64,000 nucleotides of DNA, from positions 584,514-648,513 of the forward strand of contig NZ_JAIQXT010000002.1 in assembly GCF_020177055.1 (NCBI RefSeq). Direction: 5' to 3'. The DNA is from Sphingomonas sp. R647 (GTDB taxonomy: Bacteria > Pseudomonadota > Alphaproteobacteria > Sphingomonadales > Sphingomonadaceae). The translations under genes were made by a program, and so were the position numbers. Below the pieces are notes generated by a model. That model made no database searches. It worked only from the letters and a program-made list of their open reading frames with translations, and was not told the origin of the DNA. Shown here in pieces: positions 31,234 to 41,002 of this stretch (its first letter is position 1; the number at the start of each line of letters is the position of its first letter).

Positions 31234-32778
31234 CTAGCCTTCATCCAGCCCGGCGAGAAACGCTTTCGCTTGTGCCCGCAGCGCGCGTTGCGTGTCCGCG
31301 TCCATCCGGTCCCAGTTGCGGAACGGCATGGCGAGCCGCTGGTTGCTGCCCAGCTTCTCGCGGTTGCGAACGAGAAAGTCCCAGTAGAGCGCGTTGAACG
31401 GGCAGGCTTTCGGGCCGGTGCGCGCCTTCACGTCATAGCGGCAATGCCCGCAATAATCGGACATGCGGTCGATATAGGCGCCCGATGACGCGTAGGGTTT
31501 CGACCCCAGCAGCCCGCCGTCGCCGAACTGGCTCATCCCCAGAACATTGGGCGCCTCGACCCATTCATAGGCATCGGCATAGACTTCGAGATACCAGCGC
31601 TGGACGTCCGCCGGATCGGCACCGATCAGCAGCGCGAAATTGCCGGTCACCATCAGCCGCTGAATATGGTGGGCATAGGCGTTCTGCAGCGTCTGGCCGA
31701 TCGCCTGCGCCATGCAGTGCATGTCGGTCTGGCCGGTCCAGTAGAAGGCGGGGAGGGGCCGCCGCGCATCGAGGAAGTTGCGCGAGGTATAGTCCGGGCC
31801 CTCGCGCCAATAGATGCCGCGCACATATTCGCGCCAGCCGATGATCTGGCGGATAAAGCCCTCGGCGGCGTTGAGTGGGGTGTGGCCGGCGCGGTACGAC
31901 GCCTCGACCCGGCGGCACAGGTCAAGCGGATCGAGCAGCCCGCAATTGATGTAGGGCGAGAGGAGCGAGTGCCACAGGAATGGCACATCGGTCAGCATCG
32001 CGTCCTGATAATCGCCGAATTGCGGCAGGGCGTAACGCAGGAAATGCGCGCGCTGACGCTCGGCATCGGCGGCGGTGACTGCAAAATCGAACCCGTCGAG
32101 CGTCCCGGGATGATCGGCGAAGCGATCGGCGACGAGCGCGATCACCTCTTGCGTCAGGTCGTCTGCCGCGAACGACAGCGGGTGCGGCATGGTCAGGTCG
32201 CGCGCGGCTGGTTTGCGGTTTTCCTTGTCGAAATTCCACTGGCCGCCCTCGGGCTCGCCGCGTTCGGTCAGCAGCAGGCCGGTCTTGCGGCGCATCTCGC
32301 GGTAGAAGAATTCCATGCGCAGCTGCTTGCGGCCATCGGCCCAGGCGTCGAACTCGGCATGGCTGGCGATGAAGCGGTCGTCCTCGCGGATCTCCACCGA
32401 CACATCGAACTTGTCCGCCCAATGCTCCATCGCATGGCGGACGCGCCATTCGCCGGCTTCGGTAGCGATGATGCGGGCGGGCTGGTGCCGCTCGACCGCG
32501 CGGGCGAGTTCGCCGGTCAGGCTGCCGCTGTTGTCGGGATCATCCAGGCGGACATAGTCGACCTGCCACCCGGCGTCGCGCAACGCCTGAGCATGGTGAC
32601 GCATCGCGGCGAACAGGAAGGCGATTTTCTTCTTGTGATGGCGGACATAGGTCGCTTCCTCCTCGACCTCCATCATCAGGATGACGCTGGTTGCCGGGTC
32701 GGCAGTGCGCAGCGCGGACAGGCCGGGCGAGAGCTGATCGACCAATAGCGGTATCAGCGTGTCGATCCCCCGTTTCAT
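31234..32778 (-). CDS. phrB: Cryptochrome/photolyase family protein with Fe-S cluster (PhrB-like)
   Basis: A 514-residue member of the bacterial FeS-BCP group, prokaryotic (6-4) photolyase type. The N-terminus (STRTADP-like region, [21 protein letters not shown]) and the FAD-binding region ([27 protein letters not shown]) are typical. Cysteines near the C-terminus ([24 protein letters not shown]) supply the four ligands of the iron-sulfur cluster in this group. It repairs UV lesions with light. It diverges from queF with only 30 bp between starts and is followed at 9 bp by sseA. Confidence 0.92.
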   Translation of the reverse strand: MKRGIDTLIPLLVDQLSPGLSALRTADPATSVILMMEVEEEATYVRHHKKKIAFLFAAMRHHAQALRDAGWQVDYVRLDDPDNSGSLTGELARAVERHQPARIIATEAGEWRVRHAMEHWADKFDVSVEIREDDRFIASHAEFDAWADGRKQLRMEFFYREMRRKTGLLLTERGEPEGGQWNFDKENRKPAARDLTMPHPLSFAADDLTQEVIALVADRFADHPGTLDGFDFAVTAADAERQRAHFLRYALPQFGDYQDAMLTDVPFLWHSLLSPYINCGLLDPLDLCRRVEASYRAGHTPLNAAEGFIRQIIGWREYVRGIYWREGPDYTSRNFLDARRPLPAFYWTGQTDMHCMAQAIGQTLQNAYAHHIQRLMVTGNFALLIGADPADVQRWYLEVYADAYEWVEAPNVLGMSQFGDGGLLGSKPYASSGAYIDRMSDYCGHCRYDVKARTGPKACPFNALYWDFLVRNREKLGSNQRLAMPFRNWDRMDADTQRALRAQAKAFLAGLDEG

Positions 32779-32808
32779 TTCCGCAACGCCTTTCCTACAT
32801 CGCGCGCC

Positions 32809-33255
32809 ATGACACCCAAATTCCTAGGCCAGACCAGCGCACTCCCCGCATCGCCCGAAGAGGCGGTGCTCGATTATGTTCCCAACCCGCGTCCGGGAAG
32901 CGATTATCTCGTCCGGTTCGTCTCGCCGGAGTTCACATCGCTCTGTCCGATCACCGCAGCGCCGGATTTCGCGCATCTGGTGATCGATTATGTGCCGGGC
33001 GTCACGATCGTCGAATCCAAATCGCTCAAACTCTTTCTCGGCAGCTTTCGCAACCATGGCGCGTACCACGAGGATTGCACGGTCGGGATCGGCCAGCGGC
33101 TGTTCGACGAGATGAAGCCGAAATGGCTGCGCATCGGCGGATATTGGTATCCGCGCGGGGGCATTCCGATCGACGTATTCTGGCAGTCGGGCGAGCAGCC
33201 TGCGGGCGTGTGGATCCCCGCGCAGGATGTGCCGGGCTATCGCGGACGCGGTTGA
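32809..33255 (+). CDS. queF: NADPH-dependent 7-cyano-7-deazaguanine reductase
   Basis: A 148-residue type I QueF that reduces preQ0 to preQ1 in queuosine synthesis. The QueF motif is present in [21 protein letters not shown], quoted in parts as ESKSLK and [10 protein letters not shown]. The nucleophilic Cys is in [16 protein letters not shown]. Length is right for the unimodular type. No other queuosine genes are in the window. Confidence 0.96.
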   Translation: MTPKFLGQTSALPASPEEAVLDYVPNPRPGSDYLVRFVSPEFTSLCPITAAPDFAHLVIDYVPGVTIVESKSLKLFLGSFRNHGAYHEDCTVGIGQRLFDEMKPKWLRIGGYWYPRGGIPIDVFWQSGEQPAGVWIPAQDVPGYRGRG

Positions 33256-33266
33256 ACCTTTGCGAT

Positions 33267-33290
33267 GTTGCATTGCAGCATCAATGCAAC
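33267..33290. promoter_or_regulatory. Perfect inverted repeat upstream of the GT4/GH130 operon
   Basis: GTTGCATTG - CAGCAT - CAATGCAAC, a perfect 9-6-9 dyad 11 bp after queF and 80 bp before the GT4 start. It has no T-run, so an operator is as likely as a terminator. Confidence 0.5.
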
Positions 33291-33369
33291 CATAGTGTCA
33301 TTGTAACGTTTGGAGATTGCTCGCCCGAACTTCGGGCTGACCCATGTTGCCGATGCGAAGGAATTAGGA

Positions 33370-35646
33370 ATGACGCGAGGGTCGCTGCTGCCTGACCGGG
33401 TCGATCACATTGCGCTGATCGGTAATTTCCTGCCACGCAAATGCGGCTTGGCGACCTTCACCACGGATTGTTTCGAGGCGATGCGTGCCCGCTTTCCCGA
33501 GATGCGGGTCGATGTCTATGCGATGGACGATCGGCCGGGTAGCTATGACTTCCCACCGGCGGTGACCGCGACGATCCCGCAGGACGATCGCGCCGCCTAT
33601 CTCGACACCGCGCGTGCGATCGATGCCTCGGGCGCGCAGGCGATCTGGGTCCAGCATGAATATGGGATCTATGGTGGGCCTGCTGGGGAGCATCTGATCG
33701 CGCTGCTCGATCGCAGCGGGCTTCCGGTGATCGCGACGCTGCACACCGTGCTCGAGGCGCCAAATCCGGATGAGCGGCGGGTGATGGAAGCGCTGCTGCG
33801 CCGTGCCGCGCGGGTGATTGTCATGGCCGAGAAGGGCCGAGATATCCTGCGCCGCGCGCATGGCGTCGATCCGCGCAAGGTGGTGGTGGTTCCGCATGGC
33901 GTTCCCGACCGCGCGCTGGTTGATCCCGATACGATGAAGCCGCGCTTTGGCTGGCAGGGGCGGCAGGTCATCCTGACGTTCGGCCTGCTCGCCCCGAGCA
34001 AGGGTATCGAGACGGTGGTCGAGGCGCTTCCCGCGATCGTCGCCGGGCATCCCGATGCGCTGTATGTGATCCTCGGCGCGACGCACCCCAATCTGGTGGC
34101 GCATGAGGGTGAGGCGTATCGTGATCGCCTGCACGCGCTCGCAGCGACGCTCGGGGTCGAACGGAACATCGCGTTCGTGAACGCTTTTGTCGAGCAGGAT
34201 GAGTTGCTCGATTATCTGCAGGCGGCGGACATCTATGCAACGCCCTATCCCAACCCGGCGCAGATTACCTCCGGCACGCTGTCCTATGCCGTCGCATCGG
34301 GAAAGCCGGTCGTGTCGACGCCTTATGTCCATGCGACCGAGATCCTCGCCGACAATCATGGCGTCCTGGTGCCGTTCGGCGACAGCGGCGCCTTTGCCGA
34401 TGCGATCAGCGCGCTGCTCGACGACGACAAGGCGCGTGCAGCCATGGCGCGGCGCGCACATGACCGCGGCCGCACGATGATCTGGCCGCGGATTGCCGAG
34501 GCGGTGGCGGATCTGCTCGATGCGGTGCGCGACACGCGCCCGCCGCGCATCCGTGCCCTTCCCGCTGCGCGAACGACCGTGCTGCCCGGTGATTTTCGCG
34601 CGGTCGAGCGAATGAGCGATTCGACGGGCATGCTTCAGCATTCGATCTATGCGGTGCCCGACCGGCGTCATGGCTATTGCATCGATGACAATGCCCGCGC
34701 GCTGATCCTGATGCATCGGATTGACCCGCTCGACGACAGTGACCGCGATCGGTGGACGAGCGTGTTCGCCGCGTTCGTCCAATATGCGTGGAATCCCGAC
34801 CTGCGGCGCTTCCGCAACTTCATGAGCTTCGACCGGCAATGGTGCGAGGACAAGGGTTCGGAAGATTCGAACGGCCGCGCCTTGTGGTCGCTCGGAGTCA
34901 GTGCCGCCGAGGCGCGGGCGCCGAAATATCGCGACTGGGCGCGTATCCTGTTCGACCAGACCGCATCGATCGCGCTGGAGTTCGATAGTCCGCGCGCGCG
35001 TGCGTTTGCGATGCTGGGGGCTGCAGCGATGCTCGACGCGCATCCCGGCCACGCGCTGTCGCGCGCGTTGCTGGAGCGTTTTGGTGAGGAACTCATCGCG
35101 CTGCTCGACATCGCGCGCCGTCCTGAATGGGAATGGTTTGAGATCGTCCTCGCCTATGACAATGCCCGGCTGCCCGAGGCGCTGATTCGCGCTGGTGAGG
35201 CGCTTGGGCGGCCCGACTTCACCGCGTGCGGTCTGTCGACACTCGCGTGGATCGTTGAACAGCAGACTTCGCCTGATGGACGGTTCCGCGCCGTCGGGAG
35301 CGAGAGTTTTGGGCGTCCCTATGCCGCGCCACTGCCGTTCGATCAGCAGCCGCTCGAGGCGCAGGCGACGATCGATGCCTGTGCCGCGGCCTTCGACGCG
35401 ACTGGCGACACGCATTGGGTGGATTGTGCGCACCGTGCCTATCGCTGGTATCTCGGCCAGAACGACCTCGATCTGCCGCTCGCCAGCACGTCTGATGGCG
35501 GCTGTTTCGACGGGCTGACGCCCTATGGGCTCAACCGCAATCAGGGTGCTGAGTCGATTCTGGCACTGCAACTTGCCGGCTGCGCGATTTCCGCCCTTTC
35601 GCGGCGCGCGCAAATCGTGGCAGACCCGGGAAAAGCCGTCGCATAA
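33370..35646 (+). CDS. GT4 glycosyltransferase with C-terminal alpha-helical toroid-like domain
   Basis: About 758 residues from ATG 33370, chosen for GAAGGAATTAGG just upstream. Residues about 15-410 are a GT-B fold, family GT4: N-terminal NFLPRKCGLATFTTDCFEAM, central FGLLAPSKGIETVVEALP, and a donor-binding C-half with GKPVVSTPYVHATEIL (position of the usual E-x7-E is not fully clear). Residues about 430-750 are a helix-rich domain (YCIDDNARALILMHR, EWFEIVLAYDNARLPEALI, FDQQPLEAQATIDACAAAF) resembling an alpha/alpha toroid of glycoside hydrolases. The next gene encodes a GH130-like enzyme, so the pair may build and process the same oligosaccharide, possibly a mannoside. Confidence 0.88.
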   Translation: MTRGSLLPDRVDHIALIGNFLPRKCGLATFTTDCFEAMRARFPEMRVDVYAMDDRPGSYDFPPAVTATIPQDDRAAYLDTARAIDASGAQAIWVQHEYGIYGGPAGEHLIALLDRSGLPVIATLHTVLEAPNPDERRVMEALLRRAARVIVMAEKGRDILRRAHGVDPRKVVVVPHGVPDRALVDPDTMKPRFGWQGRQVILTFGLLAPSKGIETVVEALPAIVAGHPDALYVILGATHPNLVAHEGEAYRDRLHALAATLGVERNIAFVNAFVEQDELLDYLQAADIYATPYPNPAQITSGTLSYAVASGKPVVSTPYVHATEILADNHGVLVPFGDSGAFADAISALLDDDKARAAMARRAHDRGRTMIWPRIAEAVADLLDAVRDTRPPRIRALPAARTTVLPGDFRAVERMSDSTGMLQHSIYAVPDRRHGYCIDDNARALILMHRIDPLDDSDRDRWTSVFAAFVQYAWNPDLRRFRNFMSFDRQWCEDKGSEDSNGRALWSLGVSAAEARAPKYRDWARILFDQTASIALEFDSPRARAFAMLGAAAMLDAHPGHALSRALLERFGEELIALLDIARRPEWEWFEIVLAYDNARLPEALIRAGEALGRPDFTACGLSTLAWIVEQQTSPDGRFRAVGSESFGRPYAAPLPFDQQPLEAQATIDACAAAFDATGDTHWVDCAHRAYRWYLGQNDLDLPLASTSDGGCFDGLTPYGLNRNQGAESILALQLAGCAISALSRRAQIVADPGKAVA

Positions 35647-35681
35647 GCATGCACACGGTATTGAAGAGTCCGGGGGGACGC

Positions 35682-36962
35682 ATGCTCGACCTGTATCATC
35701 ACCCGCTTCGGCTTCGCGCCGACCCGTCGCGCGTCGTGGTGCGCCCGTTCCACATCGGCTGGCAATCGACCAATGGCGCGCCCTCGCGGACCGAGCGGCT
35801 GGTACGCGCGGTGCTCGATATGTCACCGGGCGAGGCGCGCGCGCAACTTGCGACGGTGCTCAAGGATTTCGAGGCGCGCCACTGGCAGACGCGGCGCGTG
35901 TTCATGACCCGCTATGACGAGATCGAGGCGCAACTGGGTTTGGATGGCGCGACGATCGGGGACGAGAAGCGCCAACTGATCGGTGCCTATTTCTGCCACG
36001 AGTACAGCTATGCCGCCGCCGCGCTGATGAACCCCAGCGCGGTGCCGCATCACGACCAGTCGGGTATGCCCAAGGGGTCCTTGCGCATCCTGATGAGCCT
36101 GCGCGCGGTGGGAGAGGGGCATATCTCGTCGGTGGCGTTCCGTGAGGGGATCATCACCGACCAGAATGAGATGATGCTGGCGCCCGAGCCGCCATTCGCC
36201 ACCTCTGCCGACGCGCAAGGCGATGAGGAGCGCGCGCCCGAGGGGGCGGTCAAGGTGCATCGTCACCGCGATTCGACGCTGTCGGGGACGCTGCTGTTCC
36301 CGATCACGCGTGCCCAGTCCAACGGGCTGGAGGACATGCGGCTGACGCGGTTTACGCATGACGATGGCAGCGACGAATGGCTGGGGACCTACACCGCCTA
36401 TAACGGGTCGCAGATCCAGTCCGAGATGCTGCGCACCCGCGACTGGCGCGAATTCGATCTGGTGCCGATGAGCGGTAGCGCCGCGCGCAACAAGGGCATG
36501 GGCCTCTTCCCGCGCAAGGTGAACGGCAAGTACATGATGATCGGGCGGCAGGACGGGGAGAATATCTTCCTGATCGAATCCGACCGCCTGACGCACTGGG
36601 ACGAGGGGGTGAAGCTGATTACGCCCAAATTCCCGTGGGAACTGGTGCAGATGGGCAATTGCGGCCCGCCGATCGAGCTCGACGAAGGCTGGCTGATGCT
36701 GACACATGGTGTCGGCGCGATGCGCAAATATTCGATCGGCGCGGCGCTGCTCGACAAGGACGATCCGTCGAAGGTGATCGGCCGCACCAGCGAACCGATC
36801 CTGACGGCCGCGAGCGAGGACCGCGAGGGCTATGTCCCCAACGTCGTCTATTCGTGCGGCGCGCTGCGGCACGGGGAGTCGATCTTCATTCCCTATGGCG
36901 TCGCCGACAGCTCGGTGGCGTTCGCATTCGTGACGATCAAGTCGCTGCTGGCGGTGATGTAG
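35682..36962 (+). CDS. GH130-like glycosidase/phosphorylase
   Basis: About 426 residues from ATG 35682, preceded by a strong GGGGGGA; ATG 35649 in frame is an alternative. The five-bladed propeller signatures of GH130 are visible: GLEDMRLTRF with the catalytic Asp of the ED-x-R motif, GNCGPPIELDEGWLMLTHG, and EGYVPNVVYSCGALRHGE plus IPYGVADSSVAFA near the end. GH130 enzymes phosphorolyse or hydrolyse beta-mannosides. The first 130-150 residues are an extra N-terminal region not found in the short mannoside phosphorylases. It follows the GT4 gene at about 35 bp. Confidence 0.88.
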   Translation: MLDLYHHPLRLRADPSRVVVRPFHIGWQSTNGAPSRTERLVRAVLDMSPGEARAQLATVLKDFEARHWQTRRVFMTRYDEIEAQLGLDGATIGDEKRQLIGAYFCHEYSYAAAALMNPSAVPHHDQSGMPKGSLRILMSLRAVGEGHISSVAFREGIITDQNEMMLAPEPPFATSADAQGDEERAPEGAVKVHRHRDSTLSGTLLFPITRAQSNGLEDMRLTRFTHDDGSDEWLGTYTAYNGSQIQSEMLRTRDWREFDLVPMSGSAARNKGMGLFPRKVNGKYMMIGRQDGENIFLIESDRLTHWDEGVKLITPKFPWELVQMGNCGPPIELDEGWLMLTHGVGAMRKYSIGAALLDKDDPSKVIGRTSEPILTAASEDREGYVPNVVYSCGALRHGESIFIPYGVADSSVAFAFVTIKSLLAVM

Positions 36963-36988
36963 CAGGCCAGCGGCGACGTATCGGGCGG

Positions 36989-37552
36989 TTATCGATCCGG
37001 TTCGATTCCTGCCCTTGTCAGCTCAAGGCGCGGCATGAGTGCGATCCGGCTGACAAACCATTCGACGTCGCTCGCATCGACCGGCCCGGCACTGGCCTCA
37101 AAGAACAGGTCCGCGTCCATCTCGCTGGTGGTCGGGCCACATGAGGTGTCGACTGCCCGCTCTTCGCAAAAGGTCAGCTCGATCTTGTTCATGCGGCCCT
37201 GTTGTCCGCTTCCGACGATCGCCGCCCGCTTCAGCAGGCGCGGGGTGTCGCCGACTCCTACGGCAGTGTGCGTGGCGCGAAAGGCGGACAACGCAGTTCG
37301 CACCGCTTCCGCCCCGCTGTACGACAGGGCGTCCGTCCCACCGATCAACTCGCCGCCATAAGCGACCAGGCTGCTGTCGGCCCGGAACATGCCGCGCAAT
37401 ACCGTTTCATCGCCCGTGCGCAGATACCGGATCAGCTTCTCGCCCCATGTATCGTCCGTGAACTCCGGGAGGCTACAGCCGGTGGCGGCTTGGCTTGATG
37501 CCAAAATCACGCCGGTGGTGACGCCTCGCAACATAGCCCTGCGATCGACCAT
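36989..37552 (-). CDS. Putative exported lipoprotein of unknown function
   Basis: A 187-residue protein, not recognised. The start MVDRRAMLRGVTTGVILASS carries a twin-arginine-like motif and ends in a lipobox-like ATGC-S, so a Tat-exported lipoprotein is likely. The body resembles an NTF2/SnoaL-like alpha+beta shape by eye (LIRYLRTGDETVLRGMF, LIGGTDALSY), which is a weak impression. Two further Cys (TFCEER, DTSCGP) may pair. The frame stays open upstream through the HerA-like gene, but this is a run-on; ATG 37552 is the natural start. Confidence 0.7.
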   Translation of the reverse strand: MVDRRAMLRGVTTGVILASSQAATGCSLPEFTDDTWGEKLIRYLRTGDETVLRGMFRADSSLVAYGGELIGGTDALSYSGAEAVRTALSAFRATHTAVGVGDTPRLLKRAAIVGSGQQGRMNKIELTFCEERAVDTSCGPTTSEMDADLFFEASAGPVDASDVEWFVSRIALMPRLELTRAGIEPDR

Positions 37553-37593
37553 ATTCCTCACTTCCGTGCTGAGCAGCGTTGCTTGCGCGCCGG

Positions 37594-39255
37594 TTAGCGT
37601 CCCTTGAACAACCCGCCCAGGATACCGCGGACGATGCCGCCGACGACGCTGGCGCCGACGCCGGATTTTTTGCCGAAGATCGCCTTGGACACCTCGCCGG
37701 CGACGGCGCGACCGGCGGCGGAGGAGGCGGATTGGGTTGCCGATTTGACTGCGCGGTTCCACGGGTTGTTCGCCGCTTCGCGCTCGGCCTTGCGGCGCGC
37801 TGCTTCTTCCAGCCGCGCCTGACGGTCGGCCTCGCGCTGTTCGGCGAGGCGCTGGCGCTCGGCTTCTTTGGCGGCGCGGGCGTCGTCCTTGGCCTGGGCG
37901 AGTGCGGCCTTTTCGGCCTCGTCCTGCGCCTTGGCTTCTGCGGCGGCGGCGGAGGCTTCGGTCGCCTTGGCGGAGAGCAGTTCCTCGGCCGATTCGCGAT
38001 CGACGCGGGTGTCGTATTTCGCGCCAACCAGATCGGTCTCGATCAGGATCTTGCGCTCCTCCGGCGTGACCGGCCCGACGCGCCCGCGCGGCGGCTTGAT
38101 CAGGGTGCGCTGGACGGGCGAGGGAGCACCATCGGCCATCAGCACGGAGACCAACGCCTCGCCCACCTTCAGCTCGGTGATCGCGGTTTCGACATTCAGA
38201 TCGGGATTGGCGCGGAAGGTTTCCGCCGCCGCCTTGATTGCCTTTTGCTCGCGCGGAGTGAAGGCGCGCAGTGCGTGCTGGACGCGGTTGCCGAGCTGGC
38301 CAGCGACATCCTCTGGAATGTCGATGGGGTTCTGGGTCACGAAATAGACGCCGACGCCCTTTGACCGGATCAGGCGGACGACCTGTTCGACCTTGTCGAG
38401 CAGCGCCTTGGGTGCTTCCTCGAACAGCAGATGCGCCTCGTCGAAGAAGAAGACGAGCTTGGGCTTGTCGGGGTCGCCCACTTCGGGGAGCGATTCGAAC
38501 AGTTCGGACAAGAGCCACAGCAGGAAGGTGGCGTAGAGCCGGGGCGAGGCCATCAGCTTGTCGGCGGCGAGGATGTTGACCACGCCATGGCCGTTGTCGT
38601 CGGTTTTGATGAAATCCTGAATCGACAGCGCCGGCTCGCCGAAGAAATGCTCGCCACCCTGGCTGCGGAGCTGGAGCAGTTGCCGCTGGATCGCGCCGAC
38701 GCTGGTCTTGGCGACATTGCCGTAGCGGGCGCTGAGTTCGTCGGCGCGTTCGCTGCACGCGGCCAGCATCGCCTGAAGATCGTCGAGGTCGAGCAGCAAC
38801 AGGCCGTCATCGTCGGCGACGTGAAAGGCGATGGTCAGCACGCCTTCCTGCGTGTCGTTGAGCCCCATCAGCCGCGCGAGCAGCAGGGGTCCCATTTCAG
38901 AGACTGTAGTGCGCACGGGATGGCCCTGCTCGCCGAACAGGTCCCAGAATTGCACCGGTGCAGCGCCATAGGCCCAGTCGGTATAGCCGATCTCGGCGGC
39001 GCGCTTGCTGAAGGGTTCGTGAGTCTTGGCGGTCGGTGAACCGGCCATCGCCATGCCGGACAGGTCGCCCTTCACATCGGCGGCGAACACCGGGACGCCT
39101 GCACGGCTGAAGCTTTCAGCGAGTCCCTGCAGCGTCACCGTCTTGCCGGTGCCGGTGGCGCCCGCGACCAGACCGTGCCGGTTTGCACGCTTCAGAACGA
39201 GCGCCTGCGGCTCACCTCCGCCAAGGCCAATGAACAGTTCGCCTTCACCCGACAT
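37594..39255 (-). CDS. HerA-like ATPase, DUF853 family
   Basis: A 553-residue P-loop ATPase of the bacterial DUF853/YjgR type. Walker [17 protein letters not shown] is near residue 32 and Walker [16 protein letters not shown] near 265. The arginine/sensor region [18 protein letters not shown] fits the HerA/FtsK superfamily. Residues about 415-490 are a long alanine/glutamate/arginine-rich coiled coil, followed by a glycine-rich hydrophobic tail. Its role is unclear; DNA pumping is known for archaeal HerA only. No NurA nuclease or defence gene lies beside it. A hairpin overlaps its ribosome site. Confidence 0.9.
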   Translation of the reverse strand: MSGEGELFIGLGGGEPQALVLKRANRHGLVAGATGTGKTVTLQGLAESFSRAGVPVFAADVKGDLSGMAMAGSPTAKTHEPFSKRAAEIGYTDWAYGAAPVQFWDLFGEQGHPVRTTVSEMGPLLLARLMGLNDTQEGVLTIAFHVADDDGLLLLDLDDLQAMLAACSERADELSARYGNVAKTSVGAIQRQLLQLRSQGGEHFFGEPALSIQDFIKTDDNGHGVVNILAADKLMASPRLYATFLLWLLSELFESLPEVGDPDKPKLVFFFDEAHLLFEEAPKALLDKVEQVVRLIRSKGVGVYFVTQNPIDIPEDVAGQLGNRVQHALRAFTPREQKAIKAAAETFRANPDLNVETAITELKVGEALVSVLMADGAPSPVQRTLIKPPRGRVGPVTPEERKILIETDLVGAKYDTRVDRESAEELLSAKATEASAAAAEAKAQDEAEKAALAQAKDDARAAKEAERQRLAEQREADRQARLEEAARRKAEREAANNPWNRAVKSATQSASSAAGRAVAGEVSKAIFGKKSGVGASVVGGIVRGILGGLFKGR

Positions 39256-39284
39256 GCTGCGCTCCCGATAGTCAGGAGCGCAGC
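39256..39284 (-). promoter_or_regulatory. Perfect hairpin covering the ribosome site of the HerA-like gene
   Basis: A 10-bp perfect inverted repeat, GCTGCGCTCC - 9 nt - GGAGCGCAGC, abuts the start codon at 39255. On the mRNA the GGAG Shine-Dalgarno is inside the 3' arm of the stem, so folding would hide it. It also lies 34 bp past the protease stop, so it may serve as a T-less terminator. Confidence 0.6.
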
Positions 39285-39317
39285 ATTAGGGAGAAAGACG
39301 ACCGAGGCCAGCCCCTA

Positions 39318-40904
39318 TCAGCGGGCGAATTCGACCGCGCGATAGGTGCCGACGCCGCCGCGCGCCATGATGTAGAGCACGACCGACTCCGCGCCCGATG
39401 CCTTGGCCGCGTTGACCAAGCGGGCGAAGTCCGCGGGCGTTTCGATCGGCTGGCGGTTGACCGAGGTAATCACGAGACCGCGGGTCAGCTGCTTCTGCGC
39501 CGCATCGCTCGCCGGATCCACGCCGACAACGACCACGCCCTTGGTCGCCGGATCAACGCCGATGGTGCGCGCGATCTGCGGCGTCAGCGCGGTGACGCTG
39601 ATGCCGAGCGAGGCGGGGCCGGCCTGGGTCGCGTCGTCGCCGCCGGGTGCACCTTCATCGGCGTCGGGGTCGAACCCGCCGATCTGCTCCTCGGGCGGAC
39701 GCTTGCCGACCGTAACCTGCACCGTGACCGGCTTGCCGTCGCGGATCAGCTCGATCGGGATGCGCGTGCCCGGGACGACGCGTGCGGCAAGATAAGACAG
39801 CGTCTGGTCGGGCGTGACGTCCTTACCGTCAATCTTGACGACGACGTCGCCCTGCTTGATCCCGGCCTTGGCTGCGGCCTCGCCCGGTTCGACCCGGCTG
39901 ATCAGCTCGCCCTTGCCCTTGGGCACGCCGAACGATTTGGCGAGATCGTCGGTCAGCGGCTGGATGCCGACGCCGAGATAGCCGCGCTCGACGCTGCTGC
40001 CCTTCATCAACGTGTCGATGATCGGCTTGGCCTCGGTCGACGGGATGGCAAAGCCGATGCCGACATTGCCGCCGGTTGGCGACAGAATTTGCGAATTAAT
40101 GCCGATCACATTGCCGTTGAGATCAAACAATGGGCCGCCGGAATTGCCGCGGTTGATCGACGCATCGGTCTGAATGAACCGGTCGAGCGGGCCGCCCTGT
40201 CCGGTCGCGCGGCTGAGTGCCGAGATGATGCCGGCGGTCACCGAGCCGCCCAGCCCATAGGGGTTGCCGATCGCGATCACCCAGTCACCGACGCGCGACT
40301 GGTTCGAATCGCCCAGCCGGACGAAGGGGAGGTTGGTCCCTTCTATCTTGAGCACGGCGAGATCAGTGGCGGGGTCACGGCCGATCAGCTTGGCGGTGTA
40401 TTCACGGCGATCGGCCAGCGTCACCTTGATCGATTCGACCACGGCGCCGCGCTGGCCCGCCGAGATCACATGGTTGTTCGTGACGACATAGCCATCGGCG
40501 GAAATCAGGAAGCCCGATCCGAGCGATTCGGCCTGACGAGTAACCGGACGGCCACCGCTGCCGCCCTGCTGCCCGCCGAACAGGTCGCCAAACGGCGTGC
40601 CCGCGAACGGGTTGGTCTGGACCTGCACCCGCTGAGTGGTCGAGATGTTGACGACGGCGGGCTGAAGCTTGGCGACCATGTCGGCGAAGCTCATCGGCGC
40701 GCCGGCGCGGGGGACGGCGGCCTGGATTGCGCCGGGTTCGTTCTGCGCGGTCTGTGCGCCGGCCGGGTTCTGAAGCACCAGCGCCGCGCTCGCGCCGCCG
40801 ATCAGGAGCGCGGAAGTGATCGCATAGGCATAGCGCACGGGAGTGGTTCCTTTGGTCATCTGGCCCTTGGAGTTGCGGCCCATTCCGGGCGTAGGTTCGG
40901 TCAT
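39318..40904 (-). CDS. degP: Do-family (DegP/DegQ) periplasmic serine protease
   Basis: A 528-residue HtrA-type protease/chaperone for misfolded envelope proteins. The N-terminus has a signal anchor after a short basic segment (VRYAYAITSALLIGGASAALV); ATG 40859 (MTKGTTP) is an alternative start. The catalytic triad is visible: His in VVTNNHVI, Asp in DPATDLAVLKI, Ser in NRGNSGGPLFD. Two PDZ domains follow (around RGYLGVGIQPL and SLGISVTAL). It is 98 bp downstream of hflC on the same strand, forming a membrane quality-control cluster. Confidence 0.95.
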   Translation of the reverse strand: MTEPTPGMGRNSKGQMTKGTTPVRYAYAITSALLIGGASAALVLQNPAGAQTAQNEPGAIQAAVPRAGAPMSFADMVAKLQPAVVNISTTQRVQVQTNPFAGTPFGDLFGGQQGGSGGRPVTRQAESLGSGFLISADGYVVTNNHVISAGQRGAVVESIKVTLADRREYTAKLIGRDPATDLAVLKIEGTNLPFVRLGDSNQSRVGDWVIAIGNPYGLGGSVTAGIISALSRATGQGGPLDRFIQTDASINRGNSGGPLFDLNGNVIGINSQILSPTGGNVGIGFAIPSTEAKPIIDTLMKGSSVERGYLGVGIQPLTDDLAKSFGVPKGKGELISRVEPGEAAAKAGIKQGDVVVKIDGKDVTPDQTLSYLAARVVPGTRIPIELIRDGKPVTVQVTVGKRPPEEQIGGFDPDADEGAPGGDDATQAGPASLGISVTALTPQIARTIGVDPATKGVVVVGVDPASDAAQKQLTRGLVITSVNRQPIETPADFARLVNAAKASGAESVVLYIMARGGVGTYRAVEFAR

Positions 40905-41002
40905 CGGTGTATTACTCGCCTCAAATAGCTGAACGGCGATTGAATATGAACGAACCGACAGCCGTTGGGGTCCGGATCATTCCTGACGGCGAAGTCAGGA
41001 CC

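Noticed and set aside
33364..35826. Minus-strand 820-codon frame
   Set aside because: It is antisense to the GT4 gene and has shadow composition with no recognisable motif.
37594..39255. HerA-like ATPase as an anti-phage defence gene
   Set aside because: Partner nuclease or SIR2-type genes are absent and the protein fits the housekeeping-like DUF853 family.
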